Position numbers and translations under genes: made by a program
Shown here: in pieces, positions 5,877 through 11,238 of the stretch
How positions within the stretch are numbered: position 1 is the stretch's first letter
How the letters are laid out: the number at the start of each line of letters is the position of its first letter
Source of the DNA: AC-32 sp045806105
GTDB taxonomy: Bacteria; Actinomycetota; Thermoleophilia; Gaiellales; Gaiellaceae
Direction of reading: 5' to 3'
Assembly: GCA_045806105.1 (NCBI GenBank)
Contig: JBJMJY010000029.1
Location: forward strand, 1 to 11,238
Length of the DNA: 11,238 bases
Notes under the pieces: model-generated
Told to the model about the DNA's origin: nothing
Seen by the model: the letters and a program-made list of their open reading frames with translations, nothing else
Database searches by the model: none

Positions 5877-7220
5877 TCACCGCGCCTGCTTGACGCGCGC
5901 AGTCAGTTCTTGCACCAGGTTGTACACATCCCGGTCCTCGCGGATCATGCGCGCGATCTTCGAGGTCGCGTGGATCACGGTGGTGTGGTCGCGCCCGCCG
6001 AACTGCTTGCCGATCTTCGGGAGCGACGAGTCGGTGAGCTCGCGTGAGAGGTACATCGCGACCTGGCGTGGATAGACGATGTTCTGAGAGCGCCGGTCGC
6101 CGCAAAGCTCGTCCAGCGAGAGGCCGAAGCGCTCGGAGACGAGCTCCTGGATCCGCTCGATCGAGACCTGCCGTACCTCGCCCTGCGGGAAGACGTCCTT
6201 CAGCACGTCCTGCGCGAGCTCCTCGGTCATCGGCCGGCCGGTGAGGGACGAGAACGCGACCACGCGCGTCAGCGCGCCCTCCAGCTCGCGGATGTTCGAG
6301 GAGATGCGACCGGCGATGAACTCGAGCACCTTCGGCTCGGGCACGTGGATCCGGTCGGCCATCACCTTCTTGCGGAGGATGGCGATGCGCGTCTCGAGGT
6401 CGGGGGGCTGGATGTCCGTGATCAGCCCCCACTCGAACCGCGACCGCAGCCGCTCCTCGAGCGTCGAGATCTCCCGCGGCGGTCGGTCGGACGAGATCAC
6501 GATCTGTCCGCCGGCCTCGTAGATCGAGTTGAAGGTGTGGAAGAACTCCTCCTGGATCCGCTCCTTGTGCTCGAAGAACTGGATGTCGTCGATCAGGAGC
6601 AGGTCGTGGGCGCGGTAGCGCTGCTTGAAACCCTCGATGCGCTTGTCGCGGAGCGCGTTGATGAAGTCGTTCATGAAGGTCTCGCTCGTCACGTAGCGCA
6701 CCGAGAGCTCGCCCTGGTGCTCGCTGACGTACTGCGCGATCGCCTGCAGAAGGTGCGTCTTGCCGAGCCCGGTGCCGCCGTAGATGAAGAGCGGGTTGTA
6801 TGCCTGCGCCGGCGCTTCGGCGACCGCGAGCGCCGCGGCGTGCGCGAAGCGGTTCGAGGAGCCGATCACGAACGAGTCGAACGTGTACTTGGGGTTGAGC
6901 CCGACGCCGGCCGGCTCGCGACGCTGCACGTCGACCGGCTCGGCCTGCTCGCGCTCCGACTCGGCGACCGCGAGCTGGACCCGCCGCTCGTGGCCGGTCG
7001 CGTCGCCGACCGCGGCGCTGATCAGGCCGATGAAGTGGCCCTCGATCCAGCCGCGGGTGAAGTCGTTCGGAACGGCGAGGGTGAATTCGTCGTCGTTCAG
7101 CTCGAGACCCTCGACGTGGTCGAACCACGTGCGGTACGTGGTCTCGTTGAGGGCGCCCCTGAGCCGACCAGATACCTCGCTCCACAGGCCTTGCGCAGTC
7201 AGCTCGATTTGGGGCTCCAC
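5877..7220 (-). CDS. dnaA: Chromosomal replication initiator protein DnaA
   Basis: AAA+ initiator that binds DnaA boxes, melts the origin and helps recruit helicase; 447 residues. Domain I is residues 1-75 (ALNETTYRTWFDHVEGLEL), followed by a short acidic linker. The AAA+ domain begins at about 110 (NPKYTFDSFVIGSSNRFAHAAA) with Walker A GGTGLGKT at 148-155, Walker B LLLIDD at 207-212, sensor 1 VISSDRPP at 241-248 and the sensor 2 region NIRELEGAL at 309-317. The DNA-binding domain carries the DnaA signature FGGRDHTTVIHATSKI at 407-422. The start is GTG at 7220-7218 (VEPQIELTAQ). AAGGAG at 7239-7234 is 13 bases upstream, longer than ideal, but no other in-frame start fits. The reading frame continues open to 7595, but that extension would run into rpmH and lacks conservation features. 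A candidate promoter lies at 7263-7291, and nearby DnaA boxes suggest autoregulation. Confidence 0.98.
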   Translation of the reverse strand: MEPQIELTAQGLWSEVSGRLRGALNETTYRTWFDHVEGLELNDDEFTLAVPNDFTRGWIEGHFIGLISAAVGDATGHERRVQLAVAESEREQAEPVDVQRREPAGVGLNPKYTFDSFVIGSSNRFAHAAALAVAEAPAQAYNPLFIYGGTGLGKTHLLQAIAQYVSEHQGELSVRYVTSETFMNDFINALRDKRIEGFKQRYRAHDLLLIDDIQFFEHKERIQEEFFHTFNSIYEAGGQIVISSDRPPREISTLEERLRSRFEWGLITDIQPPDLETRIAILRKKVMADRIHVPEPKVLEFIAGRISSNIRELEGALTRVVAFSSLTGRPMTEELAQDVLKDVFPQGEVRQVSIERIQELVSERFGLSLDELCGDRRSQNIVYPRQVAMYLSRELTDSSLPKIGKQFGGRDHTTVIHATSKIARMIREDRDVYNLVQELTARVKQAR

Positions 7221-7262
7221 GCGGCCGGACGCACTCCTTGCTGGGGGGACGAGCGAGGGCCG

Positions 7263-7291
7263 AGCATAGCAGCGTGTCGGCGCCGCTACAA
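7263..7291 (-). promoter_or_regulatory. Candidate dnaA promoter
   Basis: On the minus strand, TTGTAG (7291-7286) and TATGCT (7268-7263) are separated by 17 bp, and TGC precedes the second hexamer (an extended -10). Transcription would start near 7256, giving a leader of about 35 nt to the GTG start. The -35 match is modest. Confidence 0.5.
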
Positions 7292-7364
7292 CGCGTCCGG
7301 GGGACGGCGCTTCGTGGAGAAAAAGTTGGAGATTTGCAGGGGAAAGTACGCCCTCCACACATGC

Positions 7365-7380
7365 GTCCACAGGTGTGGAC
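7365..7380. repeat. Head-to-head DnaA-box pair (perfect inverted repeat)
   Basis: GTCCACA (7365-7371) and TGTGGAC (7374-7380) are exact inverted arms separated by GG. Each arm contains the conserved TCCACA core of a DnaA box, so this is a symmetric two-box site upstream of dnaA. Confidence 0.7.
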
Positions 7381-7492
7381 GATGCTGCCGGATGAGGCGA
7401 CGCTTGCATCGGTCCGAGCGCCGCCTGCGCCACGAATCGCACCTCGCTTGTGCGCCTCCGGATCTGTGGAGAACCACCCCTCGCGCCTCGTC

Positions 7493-7498
7493 TATACT
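7493..7498 (+). promoter_or_regulatory. Candidate rpmH promoter -10 element
   Basis: TATACT matches TATAAT at 5 of 6 positions and stands out in GC-rich DNA, 50 bp before the rpmH GTG. No convincing -35 hexamer is seen 16-18 bp upstream; instead a DnaA-box-like 9-mer (7465-7473) covers that region. Confidence 0.55.
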
Positions 7499-7507
7499 GG
7501 CTGCGCG

Positions 7508-7526
7508 CCGCCCGAGAAACGGGCGG
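7508..7526 (+). promoter_or_regulatory. Leader hairpin of rpmH mRNA
   Basis: A perfect 7-bp stem, CCGCCCG (7508-7514) and CGGGCGG (7520-7526), with loop AGAAA, followed by TTCTTCTTCCCTCCTT. It falls within about ten bases of the predicted transcription start, so it would be a 5'-terminal hairpin. It could stabilise the message, attenuate transcription or respond to a ribosomal protein; the sequence does not decide. Confidence 0.55.
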
Positions 7527-7547
7527 TTCTTCTTCCCTCCTTCGACT

Positions 7548-7682
7548 GTGAAACGGACCTACCAGCCCAACGTGCGCAGGCGGAAGCGCCGGCACGGTTT
7601 CCGCGCGAGGATGTCCACGCGCGCGGGCCGCGCGATCCTGAAGCGCCGCCGCGCCCGCGGCCGCAAGCGCCTCTCGGCCTGA
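7548..7682 (+). CDS. rpmH: 50S ribosomal protein L34
   Basis: Small, very basic large-subunit ribosomal protein of 44 residues, the usual length. The sequence opens with KRTYQPNVRRRKRRHGFRAR after the initiator and ends RGRKRLSA, matching the family throughout. The start is GTG at 7548. The bases before it (TCTTCCCTCCTTCGACT) are pyrimidine-rich and contain no Shine-Dalgarno sequence; they include CCTCCTT, which resembles the anti-Shine-Dalgarno end of 16S rRNA. It is the first gene of the rightward operon, 16 bp before rnpA, which is the near-universal bacterial arrangement. Too small for many gene callers. Confidence 0.97.
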   Translation: MKRTYQPNVRRRKRRHGFRARMSTRAGRAILKRRRARGRKRLSA

Positions 7683-7698
7683 CTCGCTGGACGCGCGC

Positions 7699-8049
7699 GT
7701 GCAACGCCGCCACCGCCTCTCGCGCTCGCGCGATTTCGACGCGGTCTACCGGCACGGCCGGTCCGTCTCGACGCGCTACCTGACCCTCTACTGGTTCACG
7801 CGCGAAGACGAACCGGAAGCGGTGGCCAGGCTCGGCCTCGCCGTGCCGAAGGCCGTAGGCCCGGCGGTGGTGCGCAACAAGATGAAGCGCCAGCTGCGCG
7901 AGCTCTTCCGCTCCCGCGTCGAGACGCTGCCACAGGATCGGGACTACGTGCTTGTCGTACGGCCCGGGCTCGCCGAGGCCGTCGAGGCACGCGGCTTCGA
8001 CTGGCTCGGCGAGCGCGTCGACGAGATCCTCGGAAAGGCCGAGGCATGA
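7699..8049 (+). CDS. rnpA: Ribonuclease P protein component
   Basis: Protein subunit of RNase P, which assists the catalytic RNA in removing 5' leaders from tRNA precursors; 116 residues, typical length. It begins QRRHRLSRSRDFDAVYRHGRS, the usual N-terminal pattern, and carries the family RNR signature at 51-68: KAVGPAVVRNKMKRQLRE. The start is GTG at 7699 without a clear Shine-Dalgarno sequence. It lies 16 bp after rpmH. The stop (TGA at 8047-8049) overlaps an ATG at 8046, and a hairpin begins on the next base. Confidence 0.97.
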   Translation: MQRRHRLSRSRDFDAVYRHGRSVSTRYLTLYWFTREDEPEAVARLGLAVPKAVGPAVVRNKMKRQLRELFRSRVETLPQDRDYVLVVRPGLAEAVEARGFDWLGERVDEILGKAEA

Positions 8050-8147
8050 GGCGCCGCTTGCGGTGCCGGTTTCAGGACGTGCGGGTTTGTCCGCTCGTCC
8101 GTCTGCGCAGCGGACCGGGAACGCTGCGCCGTGAGGTGACGCTGTGA
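8046..8147 (+). CDS. Possible 33-residue basic ORF between rnpA and yidD (unproven)
   Basis: ATG at 8046 overlaps the rnpA stop as ATGA, and the frame runs 33 codons to TGA at 8145-8147, overlapping the yidD start as GTGA. The product would begin MRRRLRCRFQDV and end LRREVTL: strongly basic, two cysteines, no recognised domain or membrane segment. The double overlap is what coupled genes look like and would let ribosomes pass from rnpA to yidD. Against it, open frames this long are common by chance in GC-rich DNA, and a stable hairpin occupies its first codons. It may only be a translational bridge. Confidence 0.25.
   Translation: MRRRLRCRFQDVRVCPLVRLRSGPGTLRREVTL
8050..8067 (+). promoter_or_regulatory. 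Hairpin immediately after the rnpA stop
   Basis: GGCGCCG (8050-8056) pairs with CGGTGCC (8061-8067), seven pairs including one G-T wobble, around a CTTG tetraloop. It starts on the base after the rnpA stop codon. There is no T-run, so an mRNA-stability or processing role is more likely than termination. Confidence 0.4.
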
Positions 8148-8392
8148 GAGTCGCCTTGCGCGCGCCGTCCTACCTCGGCCTCTGCCTCGTCCACGCGTGG
8201 CGCTGGAGCTTCGGGCTGCTGTCGCACGGCTCTTGCAAGTACCACCCGACCTGCTCGCAGTACGCGCTCGACGCGCTGCGGCAATACGGGCTCGTCCGCG
8301 GCGCGATCCTCGCCGGCTGGCGGCTGCTGCGCTGCAATCCGTGGAGCCGCGGCGGTGTCGACTACGCGTACGACCAGAGGCTCTTCCGGTGA
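8144..8392 (+). CDS. yidD: Membrane protein insertion efficiency factor YidD
   Basis: Small protein of 82 residues of the YidD family, thought to sit at the inner face of the membrane and assist insertion with YidC. The conserved core is CKYHPTCSQYALDALRQYG (31-49) followed by RGAILAGWRLLRCNPWSRGGVD, with the three conserved cysteines at 31, 37 and 64. The N-terminus can form an amphipathic helix (LRAPSYLGLCLVHAWRWSFG). The start is GTG at 8144 with GAGG at 8133-8136 seven bases upstream; an in-frame TGA at 8132-8134 rules out a longer start. The stop overlaps the yidC start by four bases (GTGA), so the two are translationally coupled. Confidence 0.95.
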   Translation: MRVALRAPSYLGLCLVHAWRWSFGLLSHGSCKYHPTCSQYALDALRQYGLVRGAILAGWRLLRCNPWSRGGVDYAYDQRLFR

Positions 8393-9204
8393 TCCTCGCG
8401 CACATCCTCACGCCGCTCGAGGACCTGCTTCGCAACGTTCTCGAATGGCTCGGCCCGCACGGTGCGATCGGCCTCCCCTGGTCGTGGTCGATCGTCGCGC
8501 TGACGGTGATCGTTCGCCTCGTGCTCGTGCCGCTGACCGTCCGCCAGATCCACTCGATGCAGAACCTCCAGCGGCACGCGCCGCAGATGAAGGAGATCCA
8601 GAAGAAGTACAAGGCCGACAAGAAGCGGCAGCAGGAAGAGCTGATGAAGTTCTACCGCGAGAACAACATCAACCCGGCCGCATCGTGCCTGCCGCTGCTG
8701 GCGCAGTTCCCGGTCTTCATCGCCCTCTACCTGGTGCTGAAGCACTTCCCGCACGAGCCCGGCGACAACCTCGACTGGCTCGGGCTCTGGACGATCACCG
8801 ACAAGGCCTCGGAGGGCTGGGGACCGGTGCTGGTCGCCGTCTATGCGCTCAGCCAGCTCGCGTCGAGCTACTTCATGAGCGCGACGGCCGAGCGGGCGCA
8901 GCGGATCATGCTGCTGATCCTCCCGATCGCGTTCATCCCGTTCATCATCAACTTCAAGATCGGCCTCATCCTCTACTGGATGACGACCAACCTGTGGACG
9001 GTCGGCCAGGGCCTGATCACGCGCCGGCTGATGCCGCGGACGGCGGTGCCCGACCGCCGCTCCTCCCGCACGCCGCCGAAGGAGGCCGCACCCGCACCCG
9101 CGGTCGCGCCCGAGGAGACGTCCGAGCCGGCCGCGGCTCCGGCCTCCTCGTCGCAGCCGCGCCGGGTCAAGCGCAAGAAGAAGAAGGCGAGACCCCGCCG
9201 GTGA
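8389..9204 (+). CDS. yidC: Membrane protein insertase YidC (Oxa1 family)
   Basis: Inserts and folds membrane proteins, alone or with SecYEG; 271 residues. It is the short Gram-positive type without the large periplasmic domain. Predicted membrane segments lie at about 31-50, 102-119, 145-162, 172-189 and 190-209. The first contains the conserved groove arginine (Arg43 in ALTVIVRLVLVPL). A cytoplasmic hairpin follows (RQIHSMQNLQRHAPQMKEIQKKY, with further basic helix), then the family motif NPAASCLPLLAQFPVFIALY. After an Ala/Pro-rich stretch the tail ends in a basic KRKKKKARPRR cluster, as in YidC proteins that contact ribosomes. I see no lipobox. The GTG start at 8389 overlaps the yidD stop; the frame is open further upstream, but that part runs through yidD. 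Confidence 0.96.
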   Translation: MILAHILTPLEDLLRNVLEWLGPHGAIGLPWSWSIVALTVIVRLVLVPLTVRQIHSMQNLQRHAPQMKEIQKKYKADKKRQQEELMKFYRENNINPAASCLPLLAQFPVFIALYLVLKHFPHEPGDNLDWLGLWTITDKASEGWGPVLVAVYALSQLASSYFMSATAERAQRIMLLILPIAFIPFIINFKIGLILYWMTTNLWTVGQGLITRRLMPRTAVPDRRSSRTPPKEAAPAPAVAPEETSEPAAAPASSSQPRRVKRKKKKARPRR

Positions 9205-9276
9205 CCCGCTACGCGTCTGGTTTGGTTGCCCGGACTCGCATCCGGAGACCTATGTGATCGAACAGTCGGACGCGTC

Positions 9277-9969
9277 ATGAGCGAAACGGAGTCGCTCCAG
9301 GTCGAGGCGACCGGCGAGACCGTCGGCGAGGCGAAGTGGGCTGCGCTGCGCGAGCTGGAGAAGCTCCAGCCCGGGGTCGACAAGGCGGCGGTCAAGTTCC
9401 AGGTGGTTTCCGAGGGCGAGCGCGGACTGCTCGGGGTCGGCTACGCGCCGGCGCGCGTGGTCGCGTCTGTCGAGGCGGCCGCAGTCGTCGAGGCTCCCGC
9501 CGCCGAGCCCGTCGACGAGAGCGAGCAGGCCGCCGAGGTGCGCGAGGTGGTCGAGCGGATCCTCAACGGGATCGGCGTGCAGGCGCGAATCGAGATCACG
9601 GAGACCGACGAGACGCTGACGGCGACCCTCGTCGGGCGCGATCTCGGCCTCGCGATCGGCAAGCACGGCCAGACCATCGATGCGATCCAGTACCTCTCGA
9701 ACGCGATCGTCTGGCGCCACCGCGGCGACGAGCGCAAGGCGGTCGTGGTGGACGCCGCGGGCTACCGCGCGCGGCGGGAGGCGACTCTCGAGGCGCTGGC
9801 GAAGCGGAGCGCGGAGCGGGCGATCTCGTCCGCGCGCTCGGTAGAGCTCGAGCCGATGACGGCGGTCGAGCGCAAGGTCGTCCACGTCTACCTGAAGGAC
9901 CTCGAGGGCGTGGTCACGCGCAGCGAGGGCACCGAGCCCAATCGCTTCGTCGTGATCGACCCCGTGTGA
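9277..9969 (+). CDS. khpB: KhpB/Jag family RNA-binding protein (Jag-N, KH, R3H)
   Basis: Cytoplasmic RNA-binding protein of 230 residues, also called Jag or EloR. Three domains appear in order: Jag-N at about 6-57 (SLQVEATGETVGEAKWAALREL to ERGLLGVGYAPARV), an acidic and Ala-rich linker at 65-88, a KH domain at about 88-160 with its GKHG loop at 128-131, and an R3H domain at about 165-228 with the Arg-x3-His pair R199 and H203 (ERKVVH). In Firmicutes the protein partners KhpA and affects cell elongation; the role in this lineage is inferred. ATG at 9277 gives the natural Jag-N start, although the sequence before it has no good Shine-Dalgarno. It lies 72 bp after yidC, and its stop overlaps the rsmG GTG by four bases. 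Confidence 0.95.
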   Translation: MSETESLQVEATGETVGEAKWAALRELEKLQPGVDKAAVKFQVVSEGERGLLGVGYAPARVVASVEAAAVVEAPAAEPVDESEQAAEVREVVERILNGIGVQARIEITETDETLTATLVGRDLGLAIGKHGQTIDAIQYLSNAIVWRHRGDERKAVVVDAAGYRARREATLEALAKRSAERAISSARSVELEPMTAVERKVVHVYLKDLEGVVTRSEGTEPNRFVVIDPV

Positions 9970-10541
9970 TCGAGCGCTGGCTCGCCGACCTCGTCGCCAC
10001 ACCCGGTCTGACGGCAGTCGCCGGCGAGGAGGCGCGCCGGGTGCACGTCGACGAGAGCCTCGCCGCGCTCGAGACGGTGAGGCGGTTCGAGGGGCCGATC
10101 GTCGACGTGGGCTCGGGCGGCGGCGCTCCCGGGATCCCGCTCGCGCATGCTTTGCCCGAGCGCGACGTAACGCTGCTCGAGGCGACGCGGCGGAAGTGCG
10201 AGTTCCTGGAGCGCTGGGCGCGCGAGCTGCCGAACGCGCGGGTGGTCTGTGGCCGCGCGGAGGAGCAGCCGCTGGATTCGTGGGGAGTGGCGGTCGCGAA
10301 GGCACTCGCACCGCCGCCGGTCGCTGCCGAGTGGTGCCTGCCGCTGGTCGCGACGGGTGGTGCCGCCGTGCTCTATGTCGGCCCGACCGCGCAGGCCGAC
10401 CGCGTGGCGCTCGTGGCGGAACGGCTCGCCGCGGAGCTCGTCGAGTCGTCGCCGGGCCTGCTGGTGCTGCGCAAGCTCGGGCTCACACCCCCGGGCTTCC
10501 CGAGACGCCCGGGCCTGGCCAGGAAACGTCCGCTCGCGTAG
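9966..10541 (+). CDS. rsmG: 16S rRNA (guanine-N7) methyltransferase RsmG
   Basis: SAM-dependent enzyme that methylates N7 of a guanine in the 530 loop of 16S rRNA (G527 in E. coli); formerly GidB. It has 191 residues, slightly shorter than the 207 of E. coli, mainly at the N-terminus. Seen in order: the LTAV...HVDESLA region at 15-33, the SAM-binding motif IVDVGSGGGAPGIPLA at 45-60, LLEATRRKCEFLE at 70-82, the AVAKALAPPP segment at 109-118 and the family C-terminus FPRRPGLARKRPL. The start is GTG at 9966, within GTGA shared with the khpB stop, so translation is coupled. It is followed 13 bp later by parA, the usual actinobacterial order. Confidence 0.96.
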   Translation: MIERWLADLVATPGLTAVAGEEARRVHVDESLAALETVRRFEGPIVDVGSGGGAPGIPLAHALPERDVTLLEATRRKCEFLERWARELPNARVVCGRAEEQPLDSWGVAVAKALAPPPVAAEWCLPLVATGGAAVLYVGPTAQADRVALVAERLAAELVESSPGLLVLRKLGLTPPGFPRRPGLARKRPLA

Positions 10542-10554
10542 CTAGCGTGGACGC

Positions 10555-11238
10555 ATGCCCGGCCGGGTCTATGCGCTTGCCAATCAGAAGGGTGGCGTCG
10601 GCAAGACGACGACCGCGATCAACCTCGCCGCGTGCCTCGCGGAGGCCGGCGAGAAGACGCTCGTCGTCGACCTCGACCCGCAGGCGAATGCGACCTCCGG
10701 GCTCGGCGAGCGGGCGAACGGCACCTCCTCGCTCGACCTGCTCGATGGGATTCCGCTGCCCAAGCTCGCGAAGGCCACGCGTTTCGCCCGGCTCGACCTG
10801 GTCCCGTCGAGGCCGGAGCTGGCCGGCGCGGCGATAGAGCTCGCGCGCCGTTCCGACGGCGAGCGCTTCCTGGCCGAGGCGCTGGCGGGTGCCGCGACCG
10901 AGTACGCCTTCGTCTTCGTCGACTGCCCGCCCTCGCTCGGGCCGCTGACGGTGAACGCTCTGGCCGCCGCCGACCGCGTGCTCGTGCCGGTGCAGGCCGA
11001 GTACTACGCACTCGAGGGTCTCGCCCAGCTGGTGGAGTCGATCGAGCTCATACGCCGCTCCCTCAACCCCGCTCTCCGCATCGGCGGCGTGCTGATCACG
11101 ATGGCCGACGGCCGCACCCGGCTGTCCGCCGAGGTCACCTCCGAAGTGCGCCGCCACTTCGGCGACCTCGTCTTCCGGACGGCCGTGCCGCGCAGCGTCC
11201 GTGTGGCCGAGGCGCCGAGCCACGGCCTGCCGGTGATC
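10555..11238 (+). CDS. parA: Chromosome partitioning ATPase ParA/Soj (cut by window edge)
   Basis: Walker-type ATPase that binds DNA non-specifically and moves ParB-parS complexes, segregating newly copied origins. The first 228 codons are present and the frame is open to the last base. The deviant Walker A KGGVGKTT is at 12-19, followed by the A' motif VVDLDPQAN and Walker B FVDCPPS; PVQAEYYALEGLAQL and the VPRSVRVAEAPSHGLPV stretch are also typical of chromosomal Soj proteins. ATG at 10555 follows rsmG by 13 bp with only a weak TGGA in front. parB would be expected just beyond the window. Plasmid ParA is unlikely given the origin context. Confidence 0.97.
   Translation, partial: MPGRVYALANQKGGVGKTTTAINLAACLAEAGEKTLVVDLDPQANATSGLGERANGTSSLDLLDGIPLPKLAKATRFARLDLVPSRPELAGAAIELARRSDGERFLAEALAGAATEYAFVFVDCPPSLGPLTVNALAAADRVLVPVQAEYYALEGLAQLVESIELIRRSLNPALRIGGVLITMADGRTRLSAEVTSEVRRHFGDLVFRTAVPRSVRVAEAPSHGLPVI

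Larger units (their letters stand above)
7221..7547. promoter_or_regulatory. dnaA-rpmH divergent intergenic region with second DnaA-box cluster
   Basis: A 327-bp gap holding two divergent promoters and a DnaA-box cluster. Box-like 9-mers are at 7351-7359 (CCCTCCACA, plus), 7363-7371 (GCGTCCACA, plus), 7374-7382 (TCGTCCACA, minus; 8 of 9 to TTGTCCACA) and 7465-7473 (TTCTCCACA, minus; 8 of 9 to TTATCCACA), with a weaker TTCTCCACG at 7321-7313. A purine-rich, relatively AT-rich stretch lies at 7315-7347. This resembles the upstream box cluster of bipartite origins and would allow DnaA to control its own gene. I see nothing distinct at 7383-7460. Confidence 0.75.

Noticed and set aside
7221..7595. 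N-terminal extension of DnaA by 125 residues
   Set aside because: The frame is open, but the extension crosses the intergenic DnaA boxes and overlaps rpmH, and DnaA domain I begins naturally at GTG 7220.
6345..7682. 445-codon plus-strand open frame opposite dnaA that runs in frame through rpmH
   Set aside because: Only its last 44 codons are a real gene (rpmH). The upstream part is antisense to dnaA with shadow composition.
8197..8388. N-terminal extension of YidC by 64 residues
   Set aside because: It is yidD read in another frame; the GTG at 8389 overlapping the yidD stop gives a normal YidC N-terminus.
9230..9245. CCGGA/TCCGG inverted repeat between yidC and khpB
   Set aside because: A 5-bp stem with no T-run; expected by chance in this base composition.
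9226..9276. Alternative TTG start for KhpB 17 codons upstream
   Set aside because: The added residues do not match the Jag-N domain, and ATG 9277 starts it directly.

Overview
This window is a chromosomal replication-origin region. It is GC-rich, uses many GTG starts, and carries gyrA-gyrB-DUF721/dciA-recF-dnaN-dnaA on the minus strand and rpmH-rnpA-yidD-yidC-khpB-rsmG-parA on the plus strand. That exact order is the classic origin neighbourhood of Actinomycetota, as in Mycobacterium. The proteins do not look like those of a well-known Streptomyces or Mycobacterium species, and GyrB carries a large C-terminal insertion. My guess is a deep-branching, poorly sampled actinobacterial lineage such as Thermoleophilia, held with low confidence on the exact class.

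Left half (1-7220, minus strand): the transcription order is dnaA, dnaN, recF, DUF721/dciA, gyrB, then gyrA, which is cut by the window edge. These genes encode the initiator, the sliding clamp, a gap-repair loader, a helicase-recruitment protein and both gyrase subunits. The genes are tightly packed except for a 155-bp dnaA-dnaN spacer, a 93-bp dnaN-recF spacer full of hairpins, and a 43-bp spacer before gyrB.

Origin elements: the dnaA-dnaN spacer (5722-5876) holds DnaA-box-like 9-mers. One of them sits four bases from a run of DnaA-trio-like triplets and an AT-rich stretch leading into dnaN, so it is the best candidate unwinding site. The dnaA-rpmH spacer (7221-7547) holds a second DnaA-box cluster, including a perfect head-to-head pair, plus divergent promoters for dnaA and rpmH. 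The layout is that of a bipartite origin with dnaA between the two box clusters.

Right half (7548-11238, plus strand): ribosomal protein L34 and the RNase P protein are followed by a membrane-insertion pair (YidD, YidC), an RNA-binding protein (KhpB/Jag), a 16S rRNA methyltransferase (RsmG) and the chromosome-partition ATPase ParA, which is cut by the window edge. Several junctions are 1-4 nt start/stop overlaps.

I saw no mobile element, CRISPR array, tRNA or rRNA gene, and no accessory system. The notable points are fine-scale: the origin architecture, a recF gene with no canonical start codon, the hairpin-rich spacers, a leader hairpin on rpmH, a possible 33-residue ORF between rnpA and yidD, and the GyrB insertion.
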